DNA of 64,000 bases from Closterium sp. NIES-65 (taxonomy: Eukaryota > Streptophyta > Zygnematophyceae > Desmidiales > Closteriaceae). The DNA lies in assembly GCA_948144175.1 (NCBI GenBank), contig CANXME010001996.1, forward strand, positions 80,001 to 144,000, given 5' to 3'. Below, piece after piece: positions 21,701 to 32,109 of this stretch; the first letter of the stretch is position 1, and each line of letters begins with the position of its first letter. The translations under genes and the position numbers were made by a program. The notes beneath the pieces are model-generated. The model had not been told where the DNA came from, made no database searches, and saw only the letters and a program-made list of their open reading frames with translations.

Positions 21701-22944
21701 CGTTGGCGGGAGCACTCGACTTGGAGGTGGAACAACTCGACGTGAAGACGGCATTTCTCTACGGTCGTCTCAAGGAGGAGGTGTACATGAAGCAACCTCC
21801 CGGGTTCGACGACGACTCCGACCGCGTGTGCAAGCTCAAGCGCACGATCTACGGCCTCAAGCAAAGCCCTCGTGCGTGGTACACGAGGATCGACGATCAC
21901 TTGCTCTCCTTGGGGTTCGTGCGGAGCGAGTGTGACCACGCGCTATACGTGCTCAACAAGGACGAAAAGAAGCTCGTTCTTCTCCTCTACGTTGACGACC
22001 TTCTCCTCGTGTCGGATTGCAAGACCCTTGTAGCGGACGTGAAGACGAAGCTTGCCGCCGAATTCTCCATGCGTGACCTCGGCGCCGTCTTCCACTACCT
22101 AGGGATGCACATTGATCGCGATCGAGGGAACAAGACCCTCGCTCTCCACCAATATAAGTACTTGGAGAGTGTGGTGGATCGCTTCGGCATGATCGAGAGC
22201 AAGCCTACACCGACACCTATGGAAGCGGCGTTTCATCCCTTGGCGGTGAGCGATGAAAACCCGATGGATCCCGAGAGCGCCAAGACCTTCCACTCGGTTG
22301 TTGGGTCATGCATGTATGCCGCGGTGAGCACGCGACCCGACCTCTCCTTTCCCGTTGGAGTGCTTGGACGTGTCGTCTCCAACCCCATGGTCGAGCATGT
22401 GCGAGCGTCACGACGTCTCCTTCGCTACATCAAGGGGACCACTCGTATGGGGTTGCACTACGAGAAGGGACCCGTGGTGCTACAAGGCTACACGGATGCG
22501 GATTGGGCGGGAGATCCTTCAACCCGCCAAAGCACTTCGGGCTACATCTTCACCCTCGTGGGAGGTGCAATAAGTTGGCAAAGCAAGCGCCAAAACTTGA
22601 TTGCACTTAGCTCCACCGAAGCGGAGTATGTGGCGCTCACTCGTGGTGGTACGGAAGCGGTTTGGTTACGTCGCCTTCTTGCCGAGCTTGGGCACAAACA
22701 AGAAGGCCCCACTCCCATCTACGTGGACAACCAAGCCGCCATTGGCCTAGCCAAGAATTCGGTCCTTCATGGAAGGACCAAGCATATTCAAATCCGCCAC
22801 CACTTTATTCGCAAGCTCGTTGAAGACAACGAAGTCGAGCTTCGTTACATCAAGACCAACTCCCAACCCGCGGACTTTCTCACCAAGCCATTGCCTAGAG
22901 ATGCTCTTCATGCATGTTGTGCTAGGGTAGGCTTGCATGCTTAG
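18793..22944 (+). CDS. gag-pol: copia-1 Gag-Pol polyprotein
   Basis: This is a 1383-residue single frame, the usual copia length. It contains: Gag core of the UBN2 type (FSSWRFKLKVYMMERDLW, about 40-60); zinc knuckle CRFCKKTGHWWRDC (about 282-295); aspartic protease WVLDTGATQHM (about 340); the GAG-pre-integrase H..H..C-x2-C finger (WHNRYGHLNH...KCVGCLEGK); and integrase with the D,D,E set in HTDLCGP, LRSDGGGEY and PQQNGAAERLNRT. Reverse transcriptase follows (YKARLVAQGYTQ, about 935; LDVKTAFLYG; LLLYVDDLLLVS, about 1065), then RNase H (YTDADWAGD; SSTEAEYVAL; YVDNQAAIGLA). No stop or frameshift is present, and the ATG is 36 bp after the PBS. The codon choice is GC-rich and homogeneous. It should be competent for reverse transcription and integration. 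Confidence 0.96.
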   Translation: MGSSNNSSTTNTPTAPSLPTDFSTTPHVVDLSAVPIFTGEHFSSWRFKLKVYMMERDLWGFFDGSASKPTTDASTAEKEAWVRKDKKAFAFLVSKLSLQLVPIVSPCIDRDGATREAWKRLEGEHVSKSLHSKLQARLDFFTVRMKDGESIRAYVNRVEELGERLVELDASVEDNDWIMTLLAGLGEAWSTVITMLDGTQDTWKKEQVVARLINEEARRAKLHGDAIGAAHFSRDAKAKGSGHFKRRNDGNNRGSSNGSAATSSSSRGGSANANRARARDAACRFCKKTGHWWRDCPVKPANWRPSSSDDNRRAHVATCDNNDREFVFVASGTTVGGVDAWVLDTGATQHMTASATLLNNVTTVAPVRRVMFGNRDTLDVTGQGDLRLMVDGGPLTIKNVLVVPGLGANLLSVSQFTRKGMRVNIEGTTMALSTADGVHIGTARQAGGLFMLDALPSVARAQAATSTTTLSTWHNRYGHLNHAAIQAMSTKGIVDGLEFVRSSGDDEKCVGCLEGKMARKPFPPSTKPNATEPLKLVHTDLCGPITPASKGGARYVLTLLDDATRMCWIRLLKSKDATSTAITKWVADVETESGFKVKRLRSDGGGEYTARELGDWLEGRGTAHEFSTPYTPQQNGAAERLNRTLMESARSLLSHAHAEKHWWGEAVTLATWIRNRCVTKALPNTTPLEAWSGTKPDVTDLRTFGCTCYYHVPDATRTKLEAKARVAMYLGPSADHKAWRVWDLEHGKLVVSRDVVFYEDTFPSKLMHVPSVIIVPPPLDAADEADVAPTASPPRTSEGENGSGAVGVSADEEHAKESDPSSPPPKITPTLASTRTRRTPRPNSKLDDYSLVAGDDKGGGDAMCLEAYTDTPSTYQGAMSSAEAAEWERALQAEYDSLMANDVYELVPMPPGAYLVGSRWVFKKKLGPNGEVERYKARLVAQGYTQKEGLHYNETFAPVAKSATLRTLLALAGALDLEVEQLDVKTAFLYGRLKEEVYMKQPPGFDDDSDRVCKLKRTIYGLKQSPRAWYTRIDDHLLSLGFVRSECDHALYVLNKDEKKLVLLLYVDDLLLVSDCKTLVADVKTKLAAEFSMRDLGAVFHYLGMHIDRDRGNKTLALHQYKYLESVVDRFGMIESKPTPTPMEAAFHPLAVSDENPMDPESAKTFHSVVGSCMYAAVSTRPDLSFPVGVLGRVVSNPMVEHVRASRRLLRYIKGTTRMGLHYEKGPVVLQGYTDADWAGDPSTRQSTSGYIFTLVGGAISWQSKRQNLIALSSTEAEYVALTRGGTEAVWLRRLLAELGHKQEGPTPIYVDNQAAIGLAKNSVLHGRTKHIQIRHHFIRKLVEDNEVELRYIKTNSQPADFLTKPLPRDALHACCARVGLHA

Positions 22945-22968
22945 GTGTGCGTGGGGTGCAAGGGGGAG

Positions 22969-23583
22969 TGTTGGAAGTGTGGGGGACGGGATTGCCCCCC
23001 ACGCGAAGACCTCCCTTGACTCGGACCAAGGGAGGGTTCGTTCTTGGAAGGTTGGGGTGACGGCGGATTGTCCGCGTCGCCACGCAACCGAACTTTCCCC
23101 GGATTGAGTCCGAACATTTGTGGGGGCGACACTTGGCAGCCCCACAAGCATGCACGAAAATAACGAGGGTGCAAGCGAATGTTACGAACATTTCGCTACA
23201 CTCGCTATTGATCCTTGTAACACACGATTGTCGGCGTGAAAAAACGAACCCGGCAAAGTCCGAAATTATGAACGCGGACGTCGCGGAAATTAGACGCGAT
23301 CCTGAGTCCGAATTTCTGGCGAGTCGCGCGCGGTTCGATGTTACAATTCTGCATGAGTGTTTTAGTTATAAATCCAGAGAGCAAAACAGAGAGTTCATTC
23401 CTTGTACGACTTGTGTACCTATCTTCATATAAACAGCATTTTCTCTCTCAACTCTTGGGCGATTTCAGTGATCTAAGTTGCTACGGAATCCTTGCTCCGA
23501 GCCCGTCGGATTGATCCTAGGCTCTGGTTTTAACTCGCTAAGCTGAGTCTGTGGCTTCAGTTAACCCAGGACGGCTTCTTTCA
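22969..23583 (+). repeat. copia-1 3' LTR
   Basis: This is a near-identical copy of 18131-18745 (offset 4838), preceded by the polypurine tract and followed by TSD GTTAC. Confidence 0.93.
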
Positions 23584-24484
23584 GTTACACCAGCTCCTTG
23601 TGTTTCAGTAGCAGCAGGAAATAATAGAGAAACAAAAGCAAAAATAACCGCAGGAACAAAAACATGTGGGGACTTGGCTTGGTCATTCTTACTAGTCGTC
23701 TGGAGTTTTCGGCGACCCTGCTCGTCACCCGCGGGCTCAGCAAAAATCGGCGCGCTCTCTGCCGTGATGGCGTCGCCGGCGGTGTCTACCGCTCCCGATG
23801 CACCTGCCGCCGCGCCATGCCGACACATAGATTCGCGCAGGGGAGGAAGAGACAGGGCGAAGGGGTGAGGGGCTTTGGGAAAAAGGAATGAGTGGCACCT
23901 TTTTCCCGCAGCGTGGGGACGTGAGGCATGGTCGGTGGGTGGGGACGTGAAGCTTTGGTCGGATGCAGGGGTGTGCAGAGGGAGAAGCGATGGACCGTGC
24001 AGAGCGTGTCTCTCTTGAGAGGTAACTCTTGAGAGTGAATGGCTGGAGTACAAGTCGCTGGAGTGGTGCAGCGTTTAGCGGCAACGTTGCCGCTTGGCAC
24101 GGTGAGAATGGGGGGATGGGGGAGGTGGGGGAAGTTGAGAGAGGTGGCAGTGGGAGTGAGGAAGCAACAATGGTGCAGGTACACGAGTGCCTTTCATTGT
24201 CGTTCACGCTTCTTAAAGCCTTTATCAGCATGGGTTCTTGAAATGCGCTCGGATATGCGACTTATTTTCGCACCGATCTGTGACGTGCCATCGCACGGGT
24301 CTGCGACGTGCCAGACCGGGTATGCGTCATGCCATCACCGACATGCCATCGCACAGTTCTGCAACTTACCGTCGGCTGTCATCCCATTGCCAGGAACCCG
24401 AACAGATCGAGAAGCAGCAGCAAATGATGCGAGAGTGACGGTGAAGGCAAGCAGGAGAGCGAGAGCAGTAAGCAGGCGCGCCAT

Positions 24485-25750
24485 GATAAATACTAGTAGC
24501 TAGCGAGAGGATGCAGTGAGTTGGAAGCCAGTGAATGACGAGCTTCGAAGTGTGGGACTGGCGTTGGGAAAGAAAAGGTGTGGGTATTTGTATGGCGTGA
24601 GAGCGCGGATTGTGTGGTGGATGTGACTGATTGAGTTGAAACGGAATGTCTCATGCTCGGCGTGGTCACCATCGCGAATCGCTTTCCTCAGCGAATCACA
24701 ATCCAGAAGTTCGGTGAAACGCGTTCCATCCATATTTCATTTGGATGAGTCGCTTGAATACGAAGTGGATCTTGGGTGGTGTGGTGTGTTATGCACGCTT
24801 CTAGTGCGTTAACTATGGATACGAATAGGTTTTCTTGAGTCGCAAACGGTTATGATAAAATATGATCGCGTTCACAAGCCGGTGTTTCACCAGCCATACA
24901 CATTTCTCTTTCACCCTGAGTGCCCGAGCTGAAACCTGTGGGAAGTCCAAACCCGTTTCCAGTTTCAGTAAGTGGTAGTGTCGAAGTCGGAATGGAAGTG
25001 CTAGCTACGACGTCACACAGCACCAAGACGCTCGGTTGTTTGGAAAGGATCACTTCAATCCATGGACCGATCGTGAGAAGTTTAGGATTTATAGAACTTC
25101 CTTACAATGTAGTTTTCGTGGACCGTTCTACCCTTGATCAACCGCCACTTCTTGCACATTACCCTGGAAAGCAATTTCCTCTTGTGCCAAACAACCACGG
25201 AACTGTTTGAATCGCCGTGAGATGCGGGGAGTCTGACAGAACTGAGTTATATGAACTACACGACGTAAATAATAAATACATACCGTAGCTAAATAATCAA
25301 TTAAGGTAAATGCTCCATGAGGATTAAACTCAAAGAGTGGTAATCGCAAAAGCACGAGTGTGTTGAAATAACCGAAAGGTTATTGTAAGCATTCCCAAAG
25401 GCTCTCCACTGTCGCGTCACTTCATAGCGAAGCAGGCGCCGGTACCAGTACCGCATTAGCTCACATAGAGCACACGGAAGGTCGAGGGTCACCCGAAGGT
25501 CAACACTCGAAGACAGTCAACGGACGTGACCCTTGAGTGTCCAGTAACCGCACAAGGCAGTTACGAAGTGCAACATGGTAACTGTCTAGAATGGCAATAG
25601 TCATGGTTATTGTAGCAATGTAATTCAGCCCCTCAGAGTACATGGCTAGCTAGGATCGCTATTTATATCTTTGTACTTCTATCTTATAATCATCTTGTTC
25701 TCTCAAGTCTTTAACAAGGTCACTACAAAGACTTCTCAGTTCTCTCTCTT
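24485..25750. other. upstream region of gene B and low-coding DNA
   Basis: Nothing firm is coded here. A 97-codon plus-strand frame at 24920-25210 (LKPVGSPNPFPVSVSG, then LGFIELPYNVVFVD) is possible but unrecognised. A minus-strand frame at 24733-24500 lies just upstream of the gene B start and may be leader sequence. Segment 24923-25030 weakly resembles 26097-26220. An AT-rich stretch at 25650-25740 has a TATA-like TATTTATATC. Confidence 0.4.
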
Positions 25751-25753
25751 ATA

Positions 25754-25946
25754 CTTAGGGTACACTCCGCTGTGGATACTGTCCCAATCGATGTATCCCA
25801 ATCGAATGTACCGCTCTGAACCGAACTAAACCAGTGACGCGAAAATTTCAAAACTAGGGTGCAATTTGGTGTAATACGATGCAGTGTGGTAGAAACGATT
25901 GAGACACTTTCGATTGGGACATGTCCAGCGCGGAATGTATCCTTAG
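25754..25946. mobile_element. MITE, Tc1/mariner-type (TA target site)
   Basis: Inverted terminal repeats of about 40 bp at roughly 80% identity (CTTAGGGTACACTCCGC at the left; CTAAGGATACATTCCGC on the right reverse complement) bound a 193-bp segment. The inner 12 bp, TGTCCCAATCGA, are perfect. The element is flanked by TA (25752-25753 and 25947-25948). It has no coding capacity and must be moved by a transposase elsewhere. Confidence 0.75.
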
Positions 25947-26289
25947 TAGCATTATCCTATCCACTACGATCCTTCAGTTATAACATCAAGTGGAAATTAC
26001 AAATGTAACACACCGGTATGATTTTTGGAGTAAAATTCATTGCGTTTCCACATTGTGGTGCTTGACCACCATATATATTATCCTCTCACTCTAATTTCTT
26101 GAGCTCATACCTGTCATAATTGAATCAAAGAGGTCGGGATCCCTTTCTAGTCCCAGCAAGTGGTATTTTCGAACGCAAGCTATGGGGATGTGATCTGATG
26201 TCACCAATGACCCAAAAGCTAGTTTGCAAAGTAAACAACAAACTAGAAACCCAGAAGTCGGGTTTGTTGGATAGAAATGAAGCCTGCAC

Positions 26290-27688
<1,399 letters not shown>

Positions 27689-27699
27689 GGCCATCTCTG

Positions 27700-29340
27700 T
27701 GTCCATAGCTGCCTGCCACTGAGACGAGTAAGGACCCTCTATCGCCTCCGCGTAAGAGCGTGGAGTCGGGATGTCAAGTGCATCCGGGTCTCCCTCAGGG
27801 GTAAGCAGTACGGATACGAGATGAGGTGAAGCAGCCGCCAAACACTGGAACTCCTCCTGCCTGTCCTCAAGGACGTCTCGGCCAAGGGCACACTCACCCC
27901 CGACGGACGGAGGACAGACAAACTAAGACTCAGCGACCAGACTAGCAGCGTAGTCTAGACGACGGCGAGCAACAAAGTCGACGAGCTCAGCAACTAGGGC
28001 AGACGCAACAGTGGACTCAAAGGAAGGGTCAGTGATGACTGTAGCAAGGAGACGCGTGACAGTAGGACTGGCAGCACGAAGAGAGTCCGACTCCGGGTCG
28101 GCAAGAGCAGGAAGAGAGGACTCAGGAGGAGAAGGCAAAGGGGCACACAGAGGAGCAGCGGACGGATGTAGAGACATCCTGTGCGTTCCAGGGACAGTAG
28201 GAGGACGCTGACGCGAACCACGACCACTAGTGCGAGAAGGACGGACAGGCGACGCAGGGCGAGACGCAAGCTCACGACGCTCAGCAAGACCTCCAGTAGG
28301 ACCAGTATAGGGAGAAGGAGCAGGCAGTGGGGAGGCCAGGTGTAACTGTAACTGTGACGGGACAGGCTGTGGACACTCTAAGGGAGAAGGAGGACCAGTA
28401 GAAGGCGGGAGACCGAGAACCTGCTGAAGGAGCGGAACGAAGTACGGCCGAGGCCGCACGGCGACTCTTGAGACAACAGGGAGAGCACCAGTACCCCCAG
28501 CGGCTGCACCAGCGCCAGCAGCACCTCCAAGTCCAGTACCTCCAGCAGCACCAGTAGTACCCCCAGCAGGACCGCCTCCAGGACCGCCAGCAGTAGCCTC
28601 AGCGCAAACACCCTCAGTAGCTCCAGCTCCACTCGTACCTGCAGGCCCAGCAGCTCCAGTACTCCCAGTACGAGCACACCCACTGCAGCGGAAGAACCTC
28701 CAGCTCCAGCAGCACGCCTCCAGCGCCGAGCAAACCACTCGCGCAGCTCCTGTGGAGAGAGTGGCTCCCGCCGAGACGAAGCACCCGGAGAACCTCCAGG
28801 CCCAGCACCGCCAGACGCCACACGAGCAGGCCCAGCTCCCTGAGGCTCCGCACCCCCAGGCTCAGCACCTCCAGGCGTAGCACCCCCAGGCTCAGCACCC
28901 CCAGGCTCAGCTCCCCCACCGGTAGCACCCCCAGGCTCAGCACCCCCAGTAGTAGCACCTTCAGGCTCAGCAACCCCAGGCGTAGCACCCACACGCTCAG
29001 CACCACCAGAGTCAGCACCCCCAGGCTCAGCACCCTCAGCAGCACCTGAGTCACCAGTAACCTCGACAGGCTCGACTGCGTCTACCTGGGACACACCTAA
29101 AGGGGCAGGACCTTGAGGGGGGAGGGGGTCTACCGGGGGGGGGACCTGGCACAAGGAAGAGCGGTGGCGGGGGGAGGGACGGAGTGCGGTAGGGGAAGAG
29201 GCGGTAGTAGGGGACCGACTCGTCAAACGTGACGTCATGGGAGGACAGAACACGGCGAGAGGTGGGGTGGTAGAACTGCCACCCTGGCGCGTCAGGGGGG
29301 AAGTCAAGGAAGACGCAAGGAGTAGCACGAGGGGACAACT
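27700..29340 (-). pseudogene. C1 integrase-to-RT hinge remnant
   Basis: Fragments in shifting frames (29328-28378, 28738-27923) encode the PGGAE-type repeat, then SPQELREWFARRWRRAAGA and a Pro/Ser-rich segment with RRLDYAASLVAES. These are the same linker pieces as in D and E. Indels in the 15-bp repeat break the frame. An in-frame TAG replaces a codon near 27920. Confidence 0.7.
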
Positions 29341-31198
29341 TGTCCGCAGTCAAGTCGCGGACAAACGCCCGAGATCCCCCCATCCACAGCAAAGCTGGGG
29401 AGGTCTCCGGCCTGGAGACCCTGGGCTGACGGTTGATCTGATGCGCCGCGTACCGAACCGCAAACGGCCACAGAAAATGGGGGGAAGCCGCATGCATCAT
29501 GGACGTACGGGCAACATCCATGACCATGCCAATGCGGCGCTCAGCAATCCCATTTTGCTGTGGAGAGTCCGGAAGCGTGAAGGTCTGGCGGATGCCTCGT
29601 GCACGACAGTAGGCTCGCTGAAGGCCAGAGGAGAACTCTCCGCCTCTGTCAGAGTGCAGACGCAGAACAGGAAAGTCCGAGCCAAAGCTTTGCCTGAGCT
29701 GGAGACGAGCTGCGCGGATCCAGTCGATCAACACCTCAGTAACATCACCCTTGCTGCTCAAGGGGAAGACTGTGGTGTAACGCGAGTAGTCATCAACCAC
29801 CAGCAGGAAGTAGCGCTCGTGACCCTGTCCACGGACGCGGGCCGGGCCCCACACGTCCATGTAAAGCGTCTGCAACGGGGCCTCTGTCGGAGGAAACTGG
29901 GAGGAGTGAGGGGCAGCCCGCTGCCGCCCCTCGACACAGGGGACGCAAGCAGGGGCAGGCCCCGGGGGAAGGGGAGGGAGGGACCGGGGAAGACCAGAGA
30001 CGAGGAGACGGGAGGCCATGCCTCGGGGACGAAGCAGGGAGGGGTGACCAAGGCGGTGGTGCCAGAGGAGATTCTCGTGAGACAAGAGGCGACACGAGCA
30101 GGGGGCAGACTTAGGACCAGACCTGGACGCTGCAGCAAACACCTGACCCGACGCAGCTACCTGACCAGACGCAGTGACTAAAGGAGACGCATTGGTCAGT
30201 GTGTACAGGCTCGACCCCGGCCGACGTGTAAACGTGGCCAGGTGTCGGCGTGTCCGAGCGTCCGTGCAGTGGGTCACCCGGTGACTCGCAGGAGTGAACT
30301 CGTGAACCCCTGCATCCTGTAGGTCAGCACCACTCACCAAGTTTGTAGAGAACGAGGGGAGGTAAAGACCAGACAGGGTGCCAGAGGGGGCCGCCAGACA
30401 CGGGAGGACAGTGGAGAAGTGAGCAAGCACAGGACCCCCAGAGGGGTCTTCCAGGGAGACCGCAACTGGCCAACCAAGCGGCGTGAGTGTGGTGCGGTCT
30501 CGAAAGAAGGAGCGAGAAGCCCCCGAGTCAAGGGTGAAGGTGTGGGAGGCCGAAGCCGACGCGGTACCTGAGAGCGCAGACTCACCAGCACCTGAGGAAG
30601 TAGACGCAGTGGCACCTAGAGCAACAGCCTCGCTAGCACCTAGAGCAGCAGCCTCACCAGTACCTAAAGCAGCAGTCTCAATGCTCGGGTCGGGCGGAAA
30701 ACACCGGTAACAGTCACCCTCATCACTAATAGTCACAGCATACATGGCAGCAAGAATAGCATCAAAGTCAAGGTCAAAGATAGCTACGCCCGCCCTAGAA
30801 AGCTCGCCCCAATGAGGGATCTCAGTGGCCTCAGGGAACTGGAGACGCCAAGCGTCCGTCAGGCGGCCAAAGCAGCGCTGAGTGGGGTGCGCACCCCCGC
30901 ACTGCTCACCCGCGCGGTCGCCGGTGCGTAGGACGTAGGTGCACGGACCAGTACCCCCACCCCGCTGGCGTGCAGCGTACCACTCACGGAGCTGCTGAGG
31001 GGGGGGGGACGTCACGAGTGCGCTGCTGCTGCTGCTGCTGCTGGCGCTGACCACCACTAGAGCCGACCCTCTGCGTAGCGCCACCCCGACCAGCTCCACC
31101 TCCTCCGCCGCCGCCTCCTTCACCGCCGCCACCCCCGCTCCCACCGCCACCGCCATCGCCGCCTCCGCCACCGCCGCCTCCGCCTCCACTGCCGCCAC
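29051..31198 (-). pseudogene. pol: C1 protease, GAG-pre-integrase and integrase
   Basis: This 715-codon frame begins within the Gly-rich part of gag in a different frame from the gag start, so gag and pol are separated by a frameshift near 31000, where a run of about 9 C occurs. The conserved C-x3-H-x4-C motif (CGGAHPTQRC), protease FTLDSGASRSFF, pre-integrase zinc residues (HHRLGH...CVPCVEG) and integrase blocks (YMDVWGPARV, LHSDRGGEFSS, SPQQNGIAERRIG) are present. A deletion removed KVGDASAFRVW near 29385. It is inactive as read. Confidence 0.8.
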
Positions 31199-32093
31199 CT
31201 ACACCTCCACCCCCGCCACCACTCCCACCACCACCCCCACCCCCTCTACTGCCTCCACCGCCACCTCCACCGCCCCCGCCAGCCCCTCCAGCGCCCTTGC
31301 CCCCCTTGCCCTTGCCGGGGCAACGTCTCCCGCTAGGGGCAGACGCAACGCCGACCGACGCGAAGCCAACGAGTTCGGCCGCAGCAGCAGAGGCAACAGA
31401 GGGCAAAAGGGGGGAGGGGGAACACCCCTCAAAGACGGGGGTGCGAGGGTCACCACGAGAGGCTCCTACAGCGACTATGCTCTTCTCTGCTGCTAGGAGG
31501 GCCTTCTCGAGGAGGTCAACGGTGAGAGTGGTGGGGCAAACTGAGAGGAAGTGGTCCCTGACTACGCGAAGGGAGTCAGGGAGCCGGGTGACTATGTAGT
31601 AGAGAGTGATGTACATGGGGGGATGGGGGGGGGGTTTGGCGCAGAACTCACTGAGAAGCGCAGCGCGGTAGCGAGTGTCACTAGTGCGGAGGTGCGTAAT
31701 GAGGTCAGCGACTGTGGGAAAGGCAGCAAGGTCAGGGAAGAGGTACCGTAGCATGAGGCGGCTCAGTGCAGAAGTGGCAGGGGAGGAGTAGCGTGCAACT
31801 ACAGCGTCGTACAAGGTCTGAGCTCTCTTGTATTGGCTAAAGTGTGCACGCTCAGTGGTCGGTAAGTGGCGACGCACAGCAAGACGAGCAGCAGCATCGC
31901 GTGTGGCCCACTGTGAGCGAACAGTGGCGTCAGCATCAGCAGCAGGGGCAGGAGAGGCACCAGAAGTGAGGTCAAAGAGGGAGAGGCCGTCTGCCCTATC
32001 GCAATGGAGAAACAGCTGGAGGTCATCAACCCAGACCTCAAAGTCAATGGCACGGCCCTCAGCATCAAAAGTAAGGACACTAGGGGTAGCCAT
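30984..32093 (-). CDS. gag: C1 Gag (copia-2)
   Basis: This 369-codon frame starts MATPSVLTFDAEGRAIDFEVW, the conserved copia-2 Gag N-terminus. The Gag core (DDLQLFLHCDRADGLSLFD, ARYSSPATSALSRLML, LPDSLRVVRDHFLSVCPTTLTV) is followed by a basic GKGKGGKGAGG tract and about 80 Gly/Ser residues, then a Gln run. There is no CCHC knuckle. It would form particles with C1 genomic RNA but is cut off from protease by the downstream frameshift. Confidence 0.75.
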   Translation of the reverse strand: MATPSVLTFDAEGRAIDFEVWVDDLQLFLHCDRADGLSLFDLTSGASPAPAADADATVRSQWATRDAAARLAVRRHLPTTERAHFSQYKRAQTLYDAVVARYSSPATSALSRLMLRYLFPDLAAFPTVADLITHLRTSDTRYRAALLSEFCAKPPPHPPMYITLYYIVTRLPDSLRVVRDHFLSVCPTTLTVDLLEKALLAAEKSIVAVGASRGDPRTPVFEGCSPSPLLPSVASAAAAELVGFASVGVASAPSGRRCPGKGKGGKGAGGAGGGGGGGGGGSRGGGGGGGSGGGGGGVGGGSGGGGGGGGGGDGGGGGSGGGGGEGGGGGGGGAGRGGATQRVGSSGGQRQQQQQQQRTRDVPPPSAAP

Positions 32094-32109
32094 GACTGCA
32101 GTGGCCTAG

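Larger units (their letters stand above)
18131..23583 (+). mobile_element. intact Ty1/copia element (copia-1)
   Basis: LTRs of 615 bp at 18131-18745 and 22969-23583 (TGTTGGAAG...TTTCA) differ at about one base (GAGTTGCG versus GAGTCGCG). The TSD GTTAC is at 18126-18130 and 23584-23588. The PBS TGGTATCAGAGC is at 18746-18757, and the polypurine tract AAGGGGGAG directly precedes the 3' LTR. A single open gag-pol frame lies between. It sits 1 bp inside the outer end of the gypsy LTR. All parts needed for transposition are visible. Confidence 0.95.
12404..23589 (-). mobile_element. Ty3/gypsy chromovirus, containing nested copia-1
   Basis: The 533-bp LTRs are 12404-12936 (3' LTR) and 17599-18130 plus base 23589 (5' LTR, interrupted by copia-1). 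They differ at about 3 positions. On the minus strand the LTR is TGTAACAG...GTTTCA. The TSD CCAGC is at 12399-12403 and 23590-23594. The PBS is TGGTAATCAGAGCC beside the 5' LTR, and the polypurine tract GGAGGGGGAAG precedes the 3' LTR. Gag and pol are intact overlapping frames with a chromodomain at the C-terminus, which typically steers integration to particular chromatin. High LTR identity and open frames indicate a recent insertion. Confidence 0.92.
12031..24484 (-). pseudogene. gene B: signal-peptide gene related to gene A, split by nested retrotransposons
   Basis: Exon 1 (24484-24370) encodes a typical signal peptide (MARLLTALALLLAFTVTLAS...AAASRS) and ends in a donor G|GTAAGT. Exon 2 (23803-23693) continues in frame, contains RRKLQTT, and ends in phase 1 at A|GTAAGA, like gene A. 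A T-rich intron follows with an acceptor at about 23600. The gypsy element entered a few bases into the next exon (TSD CCAGC). When element DNA and one TSD copy are removed, the frame stays open from 23.6 kb into 12403-12164. The final segment, ending at 12031, encodes DENQFLFWKW and a C-x10-C tail like that of gene A. Internal splice sites between 12300 and 12160 are unresolved, and an alignment with gene A suggests a frame disruption near 12385. Function is unknown; a secreted Cys-containing protein is the best guess. Confidence 0.5.

Noticed and set aside
25361..25760. Solo LTR beginning TGTTGAAATAACC
   Set aside because: No convincing CA end or matching 5-bp TSD was found; the right part belongs to the MITE.
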